This document shows positions 1 to 7,645 of a stretch of DNA of 20,778 bases, one piece after another. The position numbers and the translations under genes are program-made. Origin of the DNA: JBDNDK01 sp046719185 (GTDB taxonomy: Bacteria; Armatimonadota; UBA5829); the NCBI GenBank assembly GCA_046719185.1, contig JBDNDK010000023.1, positions 1-20,778 of the forward strand. The letters run 5' to 3'. Every line of letters begins with the position of its first letter. Positions within the stretch are counted from its first letter, which is position 1. The notes below the pieces were generated by a model that was given only the letters and a program-made list of their open reading frames with translations, made no database searches and had not been told where the DNA came from.

Positions 1-7
1 CTATCTG

Positions 8-1576
8 TCATTTATTAAGTATTCTCACATATCTATAAGGTTCAGTGCCAACACTCTCAGAGGTTAGCCCATAACTGCTAACAAGCTGATGCTGCAGTCT
101 TCTAATAAAGCTTGACTGAGGTCTCAGTTCTTGTGTTTCTCCATTTTCTATCAATGCCTTTATAGCTTCTTCAGCTTCCTGAATGGCAAGCTCTTCCGGT
201 GTACTATCACCAAGATCAAATATTTCTCTCATAGCAGATGCAATTTGAGCATAAGTATTGCTTCTCACCACTTCTACAGGAATGCCTCTTTTTTTTGCCT
301 CAGCAAGCATTGTTACATTCTTTTTTTCATGTGTTTTGAGCGTTATCACAGCATTTGCTTCTTTTATATCTTTGGTAATATAAGCAGGCACCCTAAGCTC
401 TTTTATTGATCTTTCTAATCTGTTTCTACTCACTCCATAAGGAAAAACTTTCACTATCTCCGGCATCGGTCTATCATGAGCAATAGGCTGGTCTTGTTCA
501 AACTTGAGTTTTCTTTCATGTTCATGGTGTTCAGACTGCTCACCATGCTGAACAATATGCACCTCACCTTCAGTGTTTCTCACTCTGATTTCTGGTCTCA
601 CTATTATATTTCTAAGCATTTTATCTACAACATTTGCAACATCCAAATGTATTGCCAGCTTATCCATGTCCATAATTTCAATTAAGACATCAAAAGTTGG
701 AGGTGCTTTTCTTTCCAGAACAGATTTTTGTGTGCCTCTTCTTTTAGCTTCTTCATCAGAAAGAGTAACTGTCTGTATTCCACCAATCAAGTCTGATAGT
801 GTTGGGTTCTGCATTAAATTATCTAAAGAATTTCCATGTGCAGTTGCTACAAGCTGCACACCTCTTTCTGCAATAGTTCTTGCAGCAAAAGCTTCTTCTG
901 CAGTGCCAATTTCATCTATCACAATCACTTCAGGCATGTGGTTTTCAACAGCTTCTATCATCACATTATGCTGCTGATCTGGAGTGGAAACCTGCATTCT
1001 TCTGGCATGACCAATTGCAGGATGAGGTATATCTCCATCTCCAGCTATCTCATTTGAAGTGTCAACAATTATTACTCTCTTTTTGAACTCATCAGATAAC
1101 ACCCTAGCCACTTCCCTGAGCTTTGTTGTTTTTCCAACACCTGGTCTACCAAGCATTAGTATGCTTTTTCCACTTTCTACAATATCTCTAATAATGTCAA
1201 TTGTGCCATAAACAGATCTGCCTATTCTGCAGGTAAGACCAATTATCTTTCCTGATCTATTTCTAATAGCAGATATTCTGTGGAGAGTTTTCTCTATGCC
1301 TGCTCTGTTGTCTTTTCCAAAATCCCCTACTCTTGATACAATATAATCAATGTCATCACTAGTGACAGCATCATCTGACAATTTTAACACTCTAAGCGGG
1401 AATCTTGCTTCAGGCTCTCTGCCAAGGTCAAGAACTATCTCTAAGAGGTCTTCAACATCCTCCTGCTCTTCAAGCTTTTGTTTAATAAGAGGAGGCATAA
1501 CTTCAAGTAGCTGGTTTAGATTATCTGTAACTCTTAATTGTTTTAATCCTAATTCTTTATCTTTTTGAATTGCCAT
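8..1576 (-). CDS. Ycf45/SpoIIIAA-like AAA ATPase with C-terminal R3H domain
   Basis: This 522-residue protein has an AAA/RecA-type P-loop ATPase core. Walker A is GRPGVGKT at residues 143-150, Walker B is VIVIDEIG at 217-224, and an ATAHG sensor-like motif sits at 244-248. Residues about 330-370 form a charged, His/Glu-rich linker. Residues about 371-450 form a further small alpha/beta region. The last 40 residues match an R3H single-stranded nucleic-acid-binding domain, with the diagnostic Arg492 and His496 three residues apart. This arrangement is that of the Ycf45 family of plastids, cyanobacteria and some other bacteria, whose role is not settled. The ATPase part resembles SpoIIIAA and secretion ATPases. 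The start ATG has a GAGG about 13 bases upstream, which is loose spacing. It lies 135 bp downstream of rsmE, so it may be read through from that operon. Family assignment is firm; function is unknown beyond ATP-dependent nucleic-acid binding. Confidence 0.85.
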   Translation of the reverse strand: MAIQKDKELGLKQLRVTDNLNQLLEVMPPLIKQKLEEQEDVEDLLEIVLDLGREPEARFPLRVLKLSDDAVTSDDIDYIVSRVGDFGKDNRAGIEKTLHRISAIRNRSGKIIGLTCRIGRSVYGTIDIIRDIVESGKSILMLGRPGVGKTTKLREVARVLSDEFKKRVIIVDTSNEIAGDGDIPHPAIGHARRMQVSTPDQQHNVMIEAVENHMPEVIVIDEIGTAEEAFAARTIAERGVQLVATAHGNSLDNLMQNPTLSDLIGGIQTVTLSDEEAKRRGTQKSVLERKAPPTFDVLIEIMDMDKLAIHLDVANVVDKMLRNIIVRPEIRVRNTEGEVHIVQHGEQSEHHEHERKLKFEQDQPIAHDRPMPEIVKVFPYGVSRNRLERSIKELRVPAYITKDIKEANAVITLKTHEKKNVTMLAEAKKRGIPVEVVRSNTYAQIASAMREIFDLGDSTPEELAIQEAEEAIKALIENGETQELRPQSSFIRRLQHQLVSSYGLTSESVGTEPYRYVRILNK

Positions 1577-1711
1577 TTATTATAAGAAACCTCAATTTGT
1601 CTGCTTATAACAGCAGAGTGTTCAATACATAAATCAAAATCCACTATTAATATTTAATTAAACAAATAAACCAATAATCCTTTAATATAATTTTACCCAC
1701 AAATGTCTTAT

Positions 1712-2449
1712 TTAGCTTTCCAACTCATAAAAAGCTGCAGCACAAGCAGATATAGCAGATGTCTCACTTCTTAATATTCTTTTTCCAATGCTAACTATCT
1801 TAATTGAGTTTTTTCTAAATTTTTCTATCTCACTTTCAGTAAATCCACCTTCAGGACCAATGATTATCATCAGTCTATCCGGTGAATACTCTTTTAATAC
1901 GGTCTTAAATGTTAAATTGTTCTCATTTTCAAAGCAAGCAACACACAAAATATCCTTTTCTATCTGAGAAAGCATATCATCTAAATCTGAATAAATAATA
2001 ATCTTTGGAACTTTCGTTCTCTTGCTTTGCTCTGCAGCCTCCTGTGCTATTTTTGCAAGCCTATCATGCTTTTTTATTGCTGCATCATTTTTTAGTTTTG
2101 ATACACATCTATCTGATGTAAAATATGCTATCCTAGCAGCACCTAATTCTGTGCATTTCTGACAAACAAGTTCATTTTTATCACTCTTAAGCCAAGCACA
2201 AGCAATACTGATAGATATATTTGATTCAATTGATGATTCAACAAATGAGGTTATTTCTATATCCAAAGCTTTACTCTTGATAAAAACTATTTTTGCATTT
2301 ACCTCTATGGATTGAGAGTTGAAGAGTGTGATATTGTCATCTATAGTAAGTCTGAGAACATTAGTTATTCTATGAAACAACTCACCATCAATTGTAATGA
2401 TAGCACCTACAGAAAATGTGTTGTCATAGTAGAATCTGTGATGAGCCAT
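1712..2449 (-). CDS. rsmE: 16S rRNA (uracil-1498-N3)-methyltransferase RsmE
   Basis: The 245-residue product matches RsmE in length and motifs. RsmE uses S-adenosylmethionine to methylate N3 of U1498 in 16S rRNA of the 30S subunit. An N-terminal PUA-like part (about 1-70) starts MAHHRFYYDN. The SPOUT/trefoil-knot methyltransferase part carries QEAAEQSKR at 136-144, GPEGGF at 198-203 and ILRSETSA at 225-232, the family's SAM-binding knot signatures. The ATG lies only 3 bases after the prmA stop codon, so the two are almost certainly cotranscribed and probably translationally coupled; no strong Shine-Dalgarno is visible. The order dnaJ-prmA-rsmE is a widely conserved bacterial arrangement, which supports the call. 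Confidence 0.95.
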   Translation of the reverse strand: MAHHRFYYDNTFSVGAIITIDGELFHRITNVLRLTIDDNITLFNSQSIEVNAKIVFIKSKALDIEITSFVESSIESNISISIACAWLKSDKNELVCQKCTELGAARIAYFTSDRCVSKLKNDAAIKKHDRLAKIAQEAAEQSKRTKVPKIIIYSDLDDMLSQIEKDILCVACFENENNLTFKTVLKEYSPDRLMIIIGPEGGFTESEIEKFRKNSIKIVSIGKRILRSETSAISACAAAFYELES

Positions 2450-2452
2450 ATA

Positions 2453-3331
2453 TTATTCTGACTTTTTAGAAATTATCAGCACCCAATCACCATCAAAGTG
2501 CCTATCTAGTTCTTCAAAACCAGCAGAAGCTAAAGCATTGGACACTTCATCTGCTCTGTCATTTATTATACCAGATACAATAAGAATGCCGTTATTTTTT
2601 ATCACACCAGCAAAATCATCAGCCATTGGTATGATAACATCAGCAATGATATTAGCTATTATAATATCAACTTGTGTTTTTATCTCATTTGGTTTTGAGC
2701 CTAAAATAACATCAATTTTGTCTTCAAGGTTAGCTTCTGAAACATTTTTATTCATTGCAGCAACAGCAATTGGATCTATTTCCACAGCATAGATTTTCTC
2801 TGCTCCCAAGTAGGCAGCAGCCATTGATAATATCCCAGAACCAGCACCCATATCAAGGAAGATTTCACCACCTTTTATAATATCCTGCATAGCTAAAAGG
2901 CACAGCTGGGTAGTGGGATGATTGCCAGTTCCAAATGCCATTCCTGGGTCAATTTCTATTACTATATCATCATCTTGAGAAGTGTATTCTTCCCAGCTTG
3001 GTTTGATGAGTATTTTGCCAATTTTTATAGGTTTGAAAAAAGATTTCCAAGCAGTTGCCCAGTCTTCATCTTCAACCCATTTTACAGATATTTCATCACT
3101 ATCAAGAGCTAAACCATACTCAGGCAGTTTTCTGATATTATCTTTAATAGACTGTAGTCTTGTTTCTAGTCTATCATCAACAGGAAGATATGCTACAACT
3201 TTAGTAGTATTAGCTTCAGCACCGACTCCAGTATGCACAGATGCTCCACCACAGCCTTCTTCTATAAATATATTTGAAACAGCATCAGAGCTTAATAAAC
3301 CTGAGTTAACTGTAATTTCTGCCCATCTCAT
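2453..3331 (-). CDS. prmA: Ribosomal protein L11 methyltransferase PrmA
   Basis: The 292-residue product is a class I SAM methyltransferase of the PrmA family, which trimethylates ribosomal protein L11. The N-terminal substrate-recognition domain (about 1-80) is followed by the family linker motif WVEDEDWATAWKSFFKP at 85-101. Next come DPGMAFGTGNHPTT at 128-141, the SAM-binding motif LDMGAGSG at 159-166, the acidic loop VEID at about 183-186, and ANIIA at 226-230, equivalent to the usual ANILA. Length is normal. The start codon overlaps the dnaJ stop as ATGA, a typical sign of translational coupling, and rsmE follows after 3 bases. No essential motif is missing. Confidence 0.95.
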   Translation of the reverse strand: MRWAEITVNSGLLSSDAVSNIFIEEGCGGASVHTGVGAEANTTKVVAYLPVDDRLETRLQSIKDNIRKLPEYGLALDSDEISVKWVEDEDWATAWKSFFKPIKIGKILIKPSWEEYTSQDDDIVIEIDPGMAFGTGNHPTTQLCLLAMQDIIKGGEIFLDMGAGSGILSMAAAYLGAEKIYAVEIDPIAVAAMNKNVSEANLEDKIDVILGSKPNEIKTQVDIIIANIIADVIIPMADDFAGVIKNNGILIVSGIINDRADEVSNALASAGFEELDRHFDGDWVLIISKKSE

Positions 3332-4464
3332 AATCCGTTTAGTGCATCCTTTACTCTTTCAAAAAAGCTTCTGCCATGACCATCTTCTATAGTCTCTCCC
3401 CTAATATCAGCAAATTTTTTGAGAAGTTCTTTTTCTTCACTGGTGAGATTTGTTGGAGTCATCACTTTAAGCATCACATTCAAATGTCCATTTGTATGTC
3501 TTTGAGGATCTGGCATTCCTTTGCCTCTTAATGTATAAACCTCTCCAAACTGAGTGCCCGGATGCACATTAAGCTCTTCCTCACCATCAATAGTCTTAAC
3601 TTTTATAGTGCCGCCCAATGCAGCAAGAGCAAAACTAATAGGCACTTCACACCATAAATCATTGCCTTTTCTTTCAAAGAAATTATGCTGTTTTACATGC
3701 ACAACAACATACAAATCTCCATAAGGTCCACTATTGATGCCTGCATCACCCTGCTTTGGAAGCCTTATTCTCATACCAGAGTCTATTCCAGCAGGAATAT
3801 CAACACTCATAGTAACAGTTCTTCTGCCTCTACCATGACCATCACAGCTTTTGCATGGGTGTCTATTTATCTGACCAGTGCCTCCACAATTAGGACATGT
3901 TGTAATTCTAATCTGAGTGCCAAATATACTCTGCTGCTGCTGTCTAACCTGACCATGTCCCTTGCACACTGGGCAGCTCTCTAACACTGAACCATCTTCA
4001 GCACCAGTGCCTTTACAAGTATCACAATAATCCAGTTTTGTGTATTTTATTTCTTTTTTAACACCAGTGAAGGCTTCTTCCAAAGTTATTTCAACATCAA
4101 CTCTTCTATCTTGACCCTTTTCAGGTGCATTAGCGTATCTCTGAGTTTGAGTTCCACCTCCAAAGAAAAGGTCAAATATATCACCAAAACCACCAAAGTC
4201 GCCCATTCCACCAGATGTATGAAAACCATGTGATGGATCAAATCCTGCCTGACCATATCTATCATAAATTCGTCTCTTGTCAGGATCAGAAAGCACCTGA
4301 TAAGCTTCATTGATCTCTTTGAAAAGGTCCTCAGATTCTTTATTGCCAGAGTTTACATCAGGATGATGTTCTCTAGCAAGCCTTCTGTAGGCTTTTTTTA
4401 TTTCATCTGTGGTAGCGTTCTCTGAAACACCCAATATTTGATAGTAGTCTTTTTGTTTTGACAT
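3328..4464 (-). CDS. dnaJ: Chaperone protein DnaJ (Hsp40, type I)
   Basis: This complete type I DnaJ of 378 residues is the cochaperone that stimulates the DnaK ATPase and delivers unfolded clients. The J-domain (1-70) has the catalytic HPD at 34-36. A Gly/Phe-rich linker covers about 71-104. Four zinc-binding CxxCxGxG repeats sit at 147-154, 164-171, 190-197 and 204-211; the last has Asp before Gly (CKSCDGHG). The C-terminal client-binding domains follow. I chose the ATG at 4464, which gives the usual MSKQKDYYQILGV start with GAAGA about six bases upstream. An ATG at 4482 would add six atypical residues and has no ribosome site. prmA overlaps its stop codon. No dnaK, grpE or hrcA is adjacent, and I found no CIRCE operator upstream. 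Confidence 0.96.
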   Translation of the reverse strand: MSKQKDYYQILGVSENATTDEIKKAYRRLAREHHPDVNSGNKESEDLFKEINEAYQVLSDPDKRRIYDRYGQAGFDPSHGFHTSGGMGDFGGFGDIFDLFFGGGTQTQRYANAPEKGQDRRVDVEITLEEAFTGVKKEIKYTKLDYCDTCKGTGAEDGSVLESCPVCKGHGQVRQQQQSIFGTQIRITTCPNCGGTGQINRHPCKSCDGHGRGRRTVTMSVDIPAGIDSGMRIRLPKQGDAGINSGPYGDLYVVVHVKQHNFFERKGNDLWCEVPISFALAALGGTIKVKTIDGEEELNVHPGTQFGEVYTLRGKGMPDPQRHTNGHLNVMLKVMTPTNLTSEEKELLKKFADIRGETIEDGHGRSFFERVKDALNGL

Positions 4465-4499
4465 GTTATCTTCAATTCGCATAGTAGTTAAATTATAAA

Positions 4500-4527
4500 G
4501 CCGAGGGTTGCAATAGCCTCCCTCGGC
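4500..4527 (-). terminator. GC-rich hairpin between rpoZ and dnaJ, probable rpoZ terminator
   Basis: An 8-bp perfect stem (GCCGAGGG with CCCTCGGC) and a 12-base loop stand out in AT-rich surroundings. On the minus strand the stem is followed by TTTATAATTT, a weak U-tract. It lies about 75 bp past the rpoZ stop, as expected for an intrinsic terminator. It is also only 35 bp before the chosen dnaJ start, and the TATAAT just after it (4492-4497) resembles a -10 box. It could therefore instead be a leader or attenuator hairpin of dnaJ. Confidence 0.55.
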
Positions 4528-4601
4528 AGAGTGTATATTTTTATTTTTGCAAATTAAATTTTATTTGCATTATTTTAAAATGCTGAGAGATGTGCTATTT
4601 A

Positions 4602-5123
4602 TTATATATCCTCTTCCTCTTCTTCAATATCTTCTTCAATATCATCAAGACTTATATCATCTGCATCAACATCAACATCTTCTATCTCAATATCTTCTTC
4701 CTCATCATCCTTCTTTTTAACAGGAATAATATCCTCAGCTAGTATTGCATCAGCATCATCTTCATCATCAGAAGTTTCATCATCGTCTATTTCATCCAAA
4801 TCCTCATCTTCAAACTCATCCCATTCTTCATCATCAGTGCTGGACAATGTAAGTATTTCATCAGAATCATCTCCAAAACTGAATGAGCTAATAAGGGATA
4901 CTCTTGAATCAAGATCAACCTTAGGAAGATCATTATCAGAAATCACAGTATTTATAGCACCGCTTGCAATTTCTTCAAGAGCAATAGTAAGTGGGTTTTT
5001 TGAATCTGTTTGAATCAATGGATGAGCACCTGCCTTGAGCTGTTTTGCCCTTTTTGCAGCAAGTGTAACAAGCCCATATCTACTGCCCCAATTTTCTAAT
5101 TTATCTGCTTCAGGGAATATCAT
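4602..5123 (-). CDS. rpoZ: RNA polymerase omega subunit with a long acidic C-terminal tail
   Basis: Residues about 10-60 match the RpoZ core: WGSRYGLVTLAAKRAKQL, then HPLI, then NPLTIALEEIASGAI. This is the segment that wraps the beta-prime C-terminus and helps assemble RNA polymerase. Canonical omega is about 70-110 residues; this one is 173. Residues 85-173 are extremely acidic, with 52 Asp/Glu among 89 residues by my count and only three Lys, so the tail is probably disordered. AGGTGA lies 12 bases before the ATG, slightly far, with an in-frame TGA inside it that fixes the 5' limit; an ATT codon directly before the ATG would be closer. The usual neighbour gmk is absent. The core assignment is firm; the tail's role is unknown. 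Confidence 0.85.
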   Translation of the reverse strand: MIFPEADKLENWGSRYGLVTLAAKRAKQLKAGAHPLIQTDSKNPLTIALEEIASGAINTVISDNDLPKVDLDSRVSLISSFSFGDDSDEILTLSSTDDEEWDEFEDEDLDEIDDDETSDDEDDADAILAEDIIPVKKKDDEEEDIEIEDVDVDADDISLDDIEEDIEEEEEDI

Positions 5124-5296
5124 AATATTGGGAAATCACCTCTTGAGAATTATATGTCCTATGAATAAATCGGAATATCCAATAGCTATTTTAACACAAA
5201 TTATATATGAACACATATAGTGCCCAACTAGAAATTATATTATTTTTGCATTGATTGGTCAATGATATATTGATGTTTTTTGAAATATTTGATTAC

Positions 5297-5716
5297 TTAT
5301 TCATTTATAATCTTATATGACACTTCAATCTCTGCTGTTTCCTTGAGCATTGCATTCACAGAACAATATTTACTATGAGATTCTTGTATTGCCCATTTAA
5401 CAGCAGATTCATCAATATTTTTGCCTTTGATAATGTGTTCAACATTTATCTTTGTATATATTTTTGGATAGTCCTCAGCCTGTTCTCCTGATATGTTTAT
5501 TTCATATCCTGTAACGTCCTGATGTTTATTTTTTAACAAAGACACCACATCCATACCAGAACACCCGCCTAAAGCAGCCAAAATATGCTCCATAGGAGTA
5601 AGACCAGTTGTTCCACCACCATGAGCAGCAGATGCCTCAAGAATACTACTCAACTTGCTTTCATTCTCTGCCTTGAATAGAAGTTTTTCTATATGAGTTA
5701 CCTTAACTTTTGGCAT
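5297..5716 (-). CDS. OsmC/Ohr-family protein (putative peroxide-detoxifying or redox protein)
   Basis: The 139-residue product has the OsmC/Ohr fold pattern. A short N-terminal beta region is followed by GLTPMEHILAALGGCSGMD (about 38-56), the helix carrying the first conserved cysteine, Cys52. The second cysteine, Cys118, lies in SHSKYCSVN. Members with this Cys pair reduce organic or fatty-acid hydroperoxides using a thiol donor in the cytoplasm. The sequence is closer to the YhfA-like OsmC group than to classical Ohr, so the substrate is uncertain. A clear GAGGT lies 7 bases before the ATG. It is flanked upstream by the terminator of the small unknown gene, so it probably has its own promoter, which I could not identify confidently. 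Confidence 0.85.
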   Translation of the reverse strand: MPKVKVTHIEKLLFKAENESKLSSILEASAAHGGGTTGLTPMEHILAALGGCSGMDVVSLLKNKHQDVTGYEINISGEQAEDYPKIYTKINVEHIIKGKNIDESAVKWAIQESHSKYCSVNAMLKETAEIEVSYKIINE

Positions 5717-5752
5717 ATTATATACCTCACTATATATTTTTCAGACAAAAAC

Positions 5753-5782
5753 AAACCCCCAACATAACATTTACGGGGGTTT
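5753..5782 (-). terminator. Intrinsic terminator downstream of the small unknown gene
   Basis: An 8-bp perfect inverted repeat (AAACCCCC with GGGGGTTT) encloses a 14-base loop. On the minus strand the stem runs on into GTTTTTG, giving a T-rich tail. It sits about 66 bp after the stop of the 115-residue gene and before osmC. The plus-strand side is also followed by TTATTTTTC, so it could work in both directions. Confidence 0.7.
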
Positions 5783-5848
5783 ATTTTTCTAATAATATTT
5801 TTTCCCAAATATTAATTGGTTCAACACCACCAAAATTGTAAAATTCTG

Positions 5849-6196
5849 TTAATCACAAGCTCCGGTATAAAGCTCACCATCAACATACACACTCACAAAA
5901 TGTGATGCATGAGGGATTTGTCTGTAAACATCTTCTGCAATATGTAAAGAATGGAAAGGAATAACAACTAATTGCAAATCTTCATCTTCAATCTTTTTAA
6001 TATCTTCTGATGTCAATAAATCCGCCTCAACCAAAGCCTCTGGATATGTTTTCCATTCGGGATTTCTTTTGCAAATTCCAATATCACAAACTAACAATAC
6101 ATGATAATCTTCTGTGAACGCTTTTACTGCTAGAGCTTTAAGGTGGTCTTTTCCGAGAAGTTTCAAAGTGGTGTCCTGAATTTGTGCACTAGGCAT
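5849..6196 (-). CDS. Small conserved-looking protein of unknown function
   Basis: This 115-residue soluble alpha/beta protein is one I do not recognise. From the chosen start it reads MPSAQIQDTTLKLLGKDHLK, then a hydrophobic strand (YHVLLVCDIGICKRNP), a proline/aromatic stretch (EWKTYPEALVEADLLT), a second strand (LQLVVIPF) and a C-terminal beta pair ending GELYTGACD. It has three cysteines and no signal peptide or membrane segment. The start is set by GGAGG at 6205-6209, eight bases before the ATG; the in-frame GTG at 6241 lacks a ribosome site and falls inside the proposed promoter. With a promoter before it and a terminator after it, it looks like a monocistronic, expressed gene. Coding potential is good; function is unknown. 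Confidence 0.65.
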   Translation of the reverse strand: MPSAQIQDTTLKLLGKDHLKALAVKAFTEDYHVLLVCDIGICKRNPEWKTYPEALVEADLLTSEDIKKIEDEDLQLVVIPFHSLHIAEDVYRQIPHASHFVSVYVDGELYTGACD

Positions 6197-6204
6197 GGGC
6201 GGTT

Positions 6205-6209
6205 CCTCC
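6205..6209 (-). promoter_or_regulatory. Ribosome binding site that fixes the start of the small unknown gene
   Basis: GGAGG lies eight bases before the ATG at 6194-6196. This selects that ATG over the upstream in-frame GTG, which has no purine-rich site. Confidence 0.7.
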
Positions 6210-6232
6210 AAATTAAGTATTTTCAGAAAAAC

Positions 6233-6261
6233 ATTACTCACTAATTAATTTATTCTTTCAA
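6233..6261 (-). promoter_or_regulatory. Probable sigma-70-type promoter of the small unknown gene
   Basis: On the minus strand TTGAAA (6256-6261) and AGTAAT (6233-6238) are separated by exactly 17 bases, matching 5/6 and 4/6 of the consensus. The expected start point leaves a leader of about 30 bases before the GGAGG-ATG. The site lies in the gap after the GH172 gene. Confidence 0.45.
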
Positions 6262-6314
6262 TTGCATTTATCCTGCATTACGAAAGCTATATTTTTATTG
6301 TTCCCTGAAAAAAA

Positions 6315-7565
6315 TTATTTATTCAGAAGTGATTTCAAAAATTCTTCCAAATCTGAAATTCCTTTATCAATATTGCCAATTGCCAATTCTCTTTGTGCCT
6401 TTCCAACTCTCCACCAAGCCATCATCATATCTTCATCATTCATTAAATTATTCTTTTTTCTCTCAGTTATAATTTTGCAAATCTCCAGAGCAATATCATA
6501 AGCAACTTTCTCAGAATATGTCATTCTGGGTAATCTTTTTTCTGCCGGAAGTATTTTTGGAAAAGGCTTATGAGGCACAGTCTGATACCAATAAGCAACA
6601 CTAGACCAGTCATCTTTGCCAACATTTGCATGCCTATGTTCAAATGTAACTCTTATCCTCTCATTAAAAACTATGGGATCTTCTATATGATGTCTGTAAA
6701 CAGTCAATTTGCCAAAATAATGGTCTGGATCTTCAAGATAGCTAACTCCATGATATGGTCCTGCATATTCACCACTAGGAAATCCCCAAGCAGCACAAAA
6801 ATAATCTTCAGTGCCGGTGCCATGCAAACTTGGAGGCCAAGTGTCTGAATCAATAAATATCATATCATCACCCTCACCAGGCCAGCCCCCTTCAACATTA
6901 TCAATAGATACATTGCATCCAACATAATGCCCCTTGCCTACAGCATCTAATATTAAATAATTATCTTTACCATCAAGATTGTAATGAGGTTTTGATTCTT
7001 CTTCCCTGCCAGGTCCACCAGTGTCTTCTTCTCTATTCCACCAAGCATGAAATCTCAGCACATCATCTGATACAGATTTATGCTCTTCATAATCCACATA
7101 ATAATAGAGTCTTCTGCAAGGGAAATCACTTTCATTTGTTAAAGTGATAACTGCTTTCTTTGAAAAAGGCATAGGGAAATAACAATTCATAGCAGCATTA
7201 ATTGGAACTCTTGTGGGATGTGATACCATGCTGAGTGCCATTGATACAAAATGCCTGCACTTTGCATGCCCTACTCCAAAAAAATCACCTATAGGACACT
7301 CCACACTTGGCTCAGTTGCTCCATCCCAATACATTCTGAGAATGAGTTTTCTCATATAAAAATAATCTGGATGAGATATTGTAATCCAAATATGATCTAT
7401 ACATCCTGCTCCATCAATCTCAGCAAGTGTATATTCCTGCCAAGGATCAATAAATCTTGAATCCTCATTGCCTCCAGAATGATCATAACTTGATATTCTT
7501 TTGGTTTTGCAGTCTCTTTGATAAACCAGATTTCTAAGTGAAGTATTTCCCATAGATTGCAACAT
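6315..7565 (-). CDS. DUF2961 / glycoside hydrolase family 172 enzyme
   Basis: The 416-residue product matches the DUF2961 family, now GH172. Family members include difructose-dianhydride synthase/hydrolase and alpha-fructo- or D-arabinofuranosidases, so the exact sugar cannot be read from sequence. Signature segments are DGAGCIDHIWITI (51-63), DFFGVGHA (94-101), FPMPF (130-134), WPGEGDDMIFID (228-239) and GTGTEDYF (249-256). Glu231 and Glu253 lie about the same distance apart as the catalytic glutamate pair described for the family and are the likely catalytic residues. No signal peptide is visible, so it should act in the cytoplasm. AGGAG lies 11 bases before the first ATG; the next in-frame ATG would be too far away. 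It follows the GH130 gene by 80 bp and is probably the last member of the carbohydrate block. Family confidence is high, substrate low. Confidence 0.87.
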   Translation of the reverse strand: MLQSMGNTSLRNLVYQRDCKTKRISSYDHSGGNEDSRFIDPWQEYTLAEIDGAGCIDHIWITISHPDYFYMRKLILRMYWDGATEPSVECPIGDFFGVGHAKCRHFVSMALSMVSHPTRVPINAAMNCYFPMPFSKKAVITLTNESDFPCRRLYYYVDYEEHKSVSDDVLRFHAWWNREEDTGGPGREEESKPHYNLDGKDNYLILDAVGKGHYVGCNVSIDNVEGGWPGEGDDMIFIDSDTWPPSLHGTGTEDYFCAAWGFPSGEYAGPYHGVSYLEDPDHYFGKLTVYRHHIEDPIVFNERIRVTFEHRHANVGKDDWSSVAYWYQTVPHKPFPKILPAEKRLPRMTYSEKVAYDIALEICKIITERKKNNLMNDEDMMMAWWRVGKAQRELAIGNIDKGISDLEEFLKSLLNK

Positions 7566-7645
7566 AAATACAATTTCTCCTAGTTGTGATTATATAATAA
7601 TACAATAATTTCTGTAACCTCTTGCTTGTTACCTCTAACTTCTAA

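Noticed and set aside
1597..1620. Small hairpin CTGCT-TATAAC-AGCAG upstream of the Ycf45-like gene
   Set aside because: A 5-bp stem without a U-tract or known regulatory match; not enough to call a terminator or riboswitch.
4086..4310. A 74-codon open frame on the minus strand inside dnaJ
   Set aside because: Entirely inside the well-conserved dnaJ frame and shows no recognisable protein features.
4548..4569. AT-rich inverted repeat TGCAAAT/ATTTGCA after rpoZ
   Set aside because: A weak 7-bp AT-rich stem in AT-rich DNA with no U-tract on the coding strand; chance is a sufficient explanation.
4483..4601. CIRCE heat-shock operator before dnaJ
   Set aside because: The inverted repeat there (GCCGAGGG/CCCTCGGC, 12-base loop) does not match TTAGCACTC-N9-GAGTGCTAA.
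5149..5154. TATAAT as the rpoZ promoter
   Set aside because: It would start transcription at the edge of the ribosome site, and no -35 element is found at the right distance.
6197..6241. GTG start extending the small unknown protein by 15 residues
   Set aside because: No ribosome site before the GTG, and it overlaps the spacer of the predicted promoter; the ATG at 6196 has GGAGG at good spacing.
7589..7594. TATAAT as the GH172 promoter
   Set aside because: No -35 match, and transcription would begin within or next to the AGGAG ribosome site.
7615..7640. Short direct repeat TAACCTCT / TTACCTCTAA in the GH130-GH172 gap
   Set aside because: Eight to ten imperfect bases only; too short to separate from chance in this composition.
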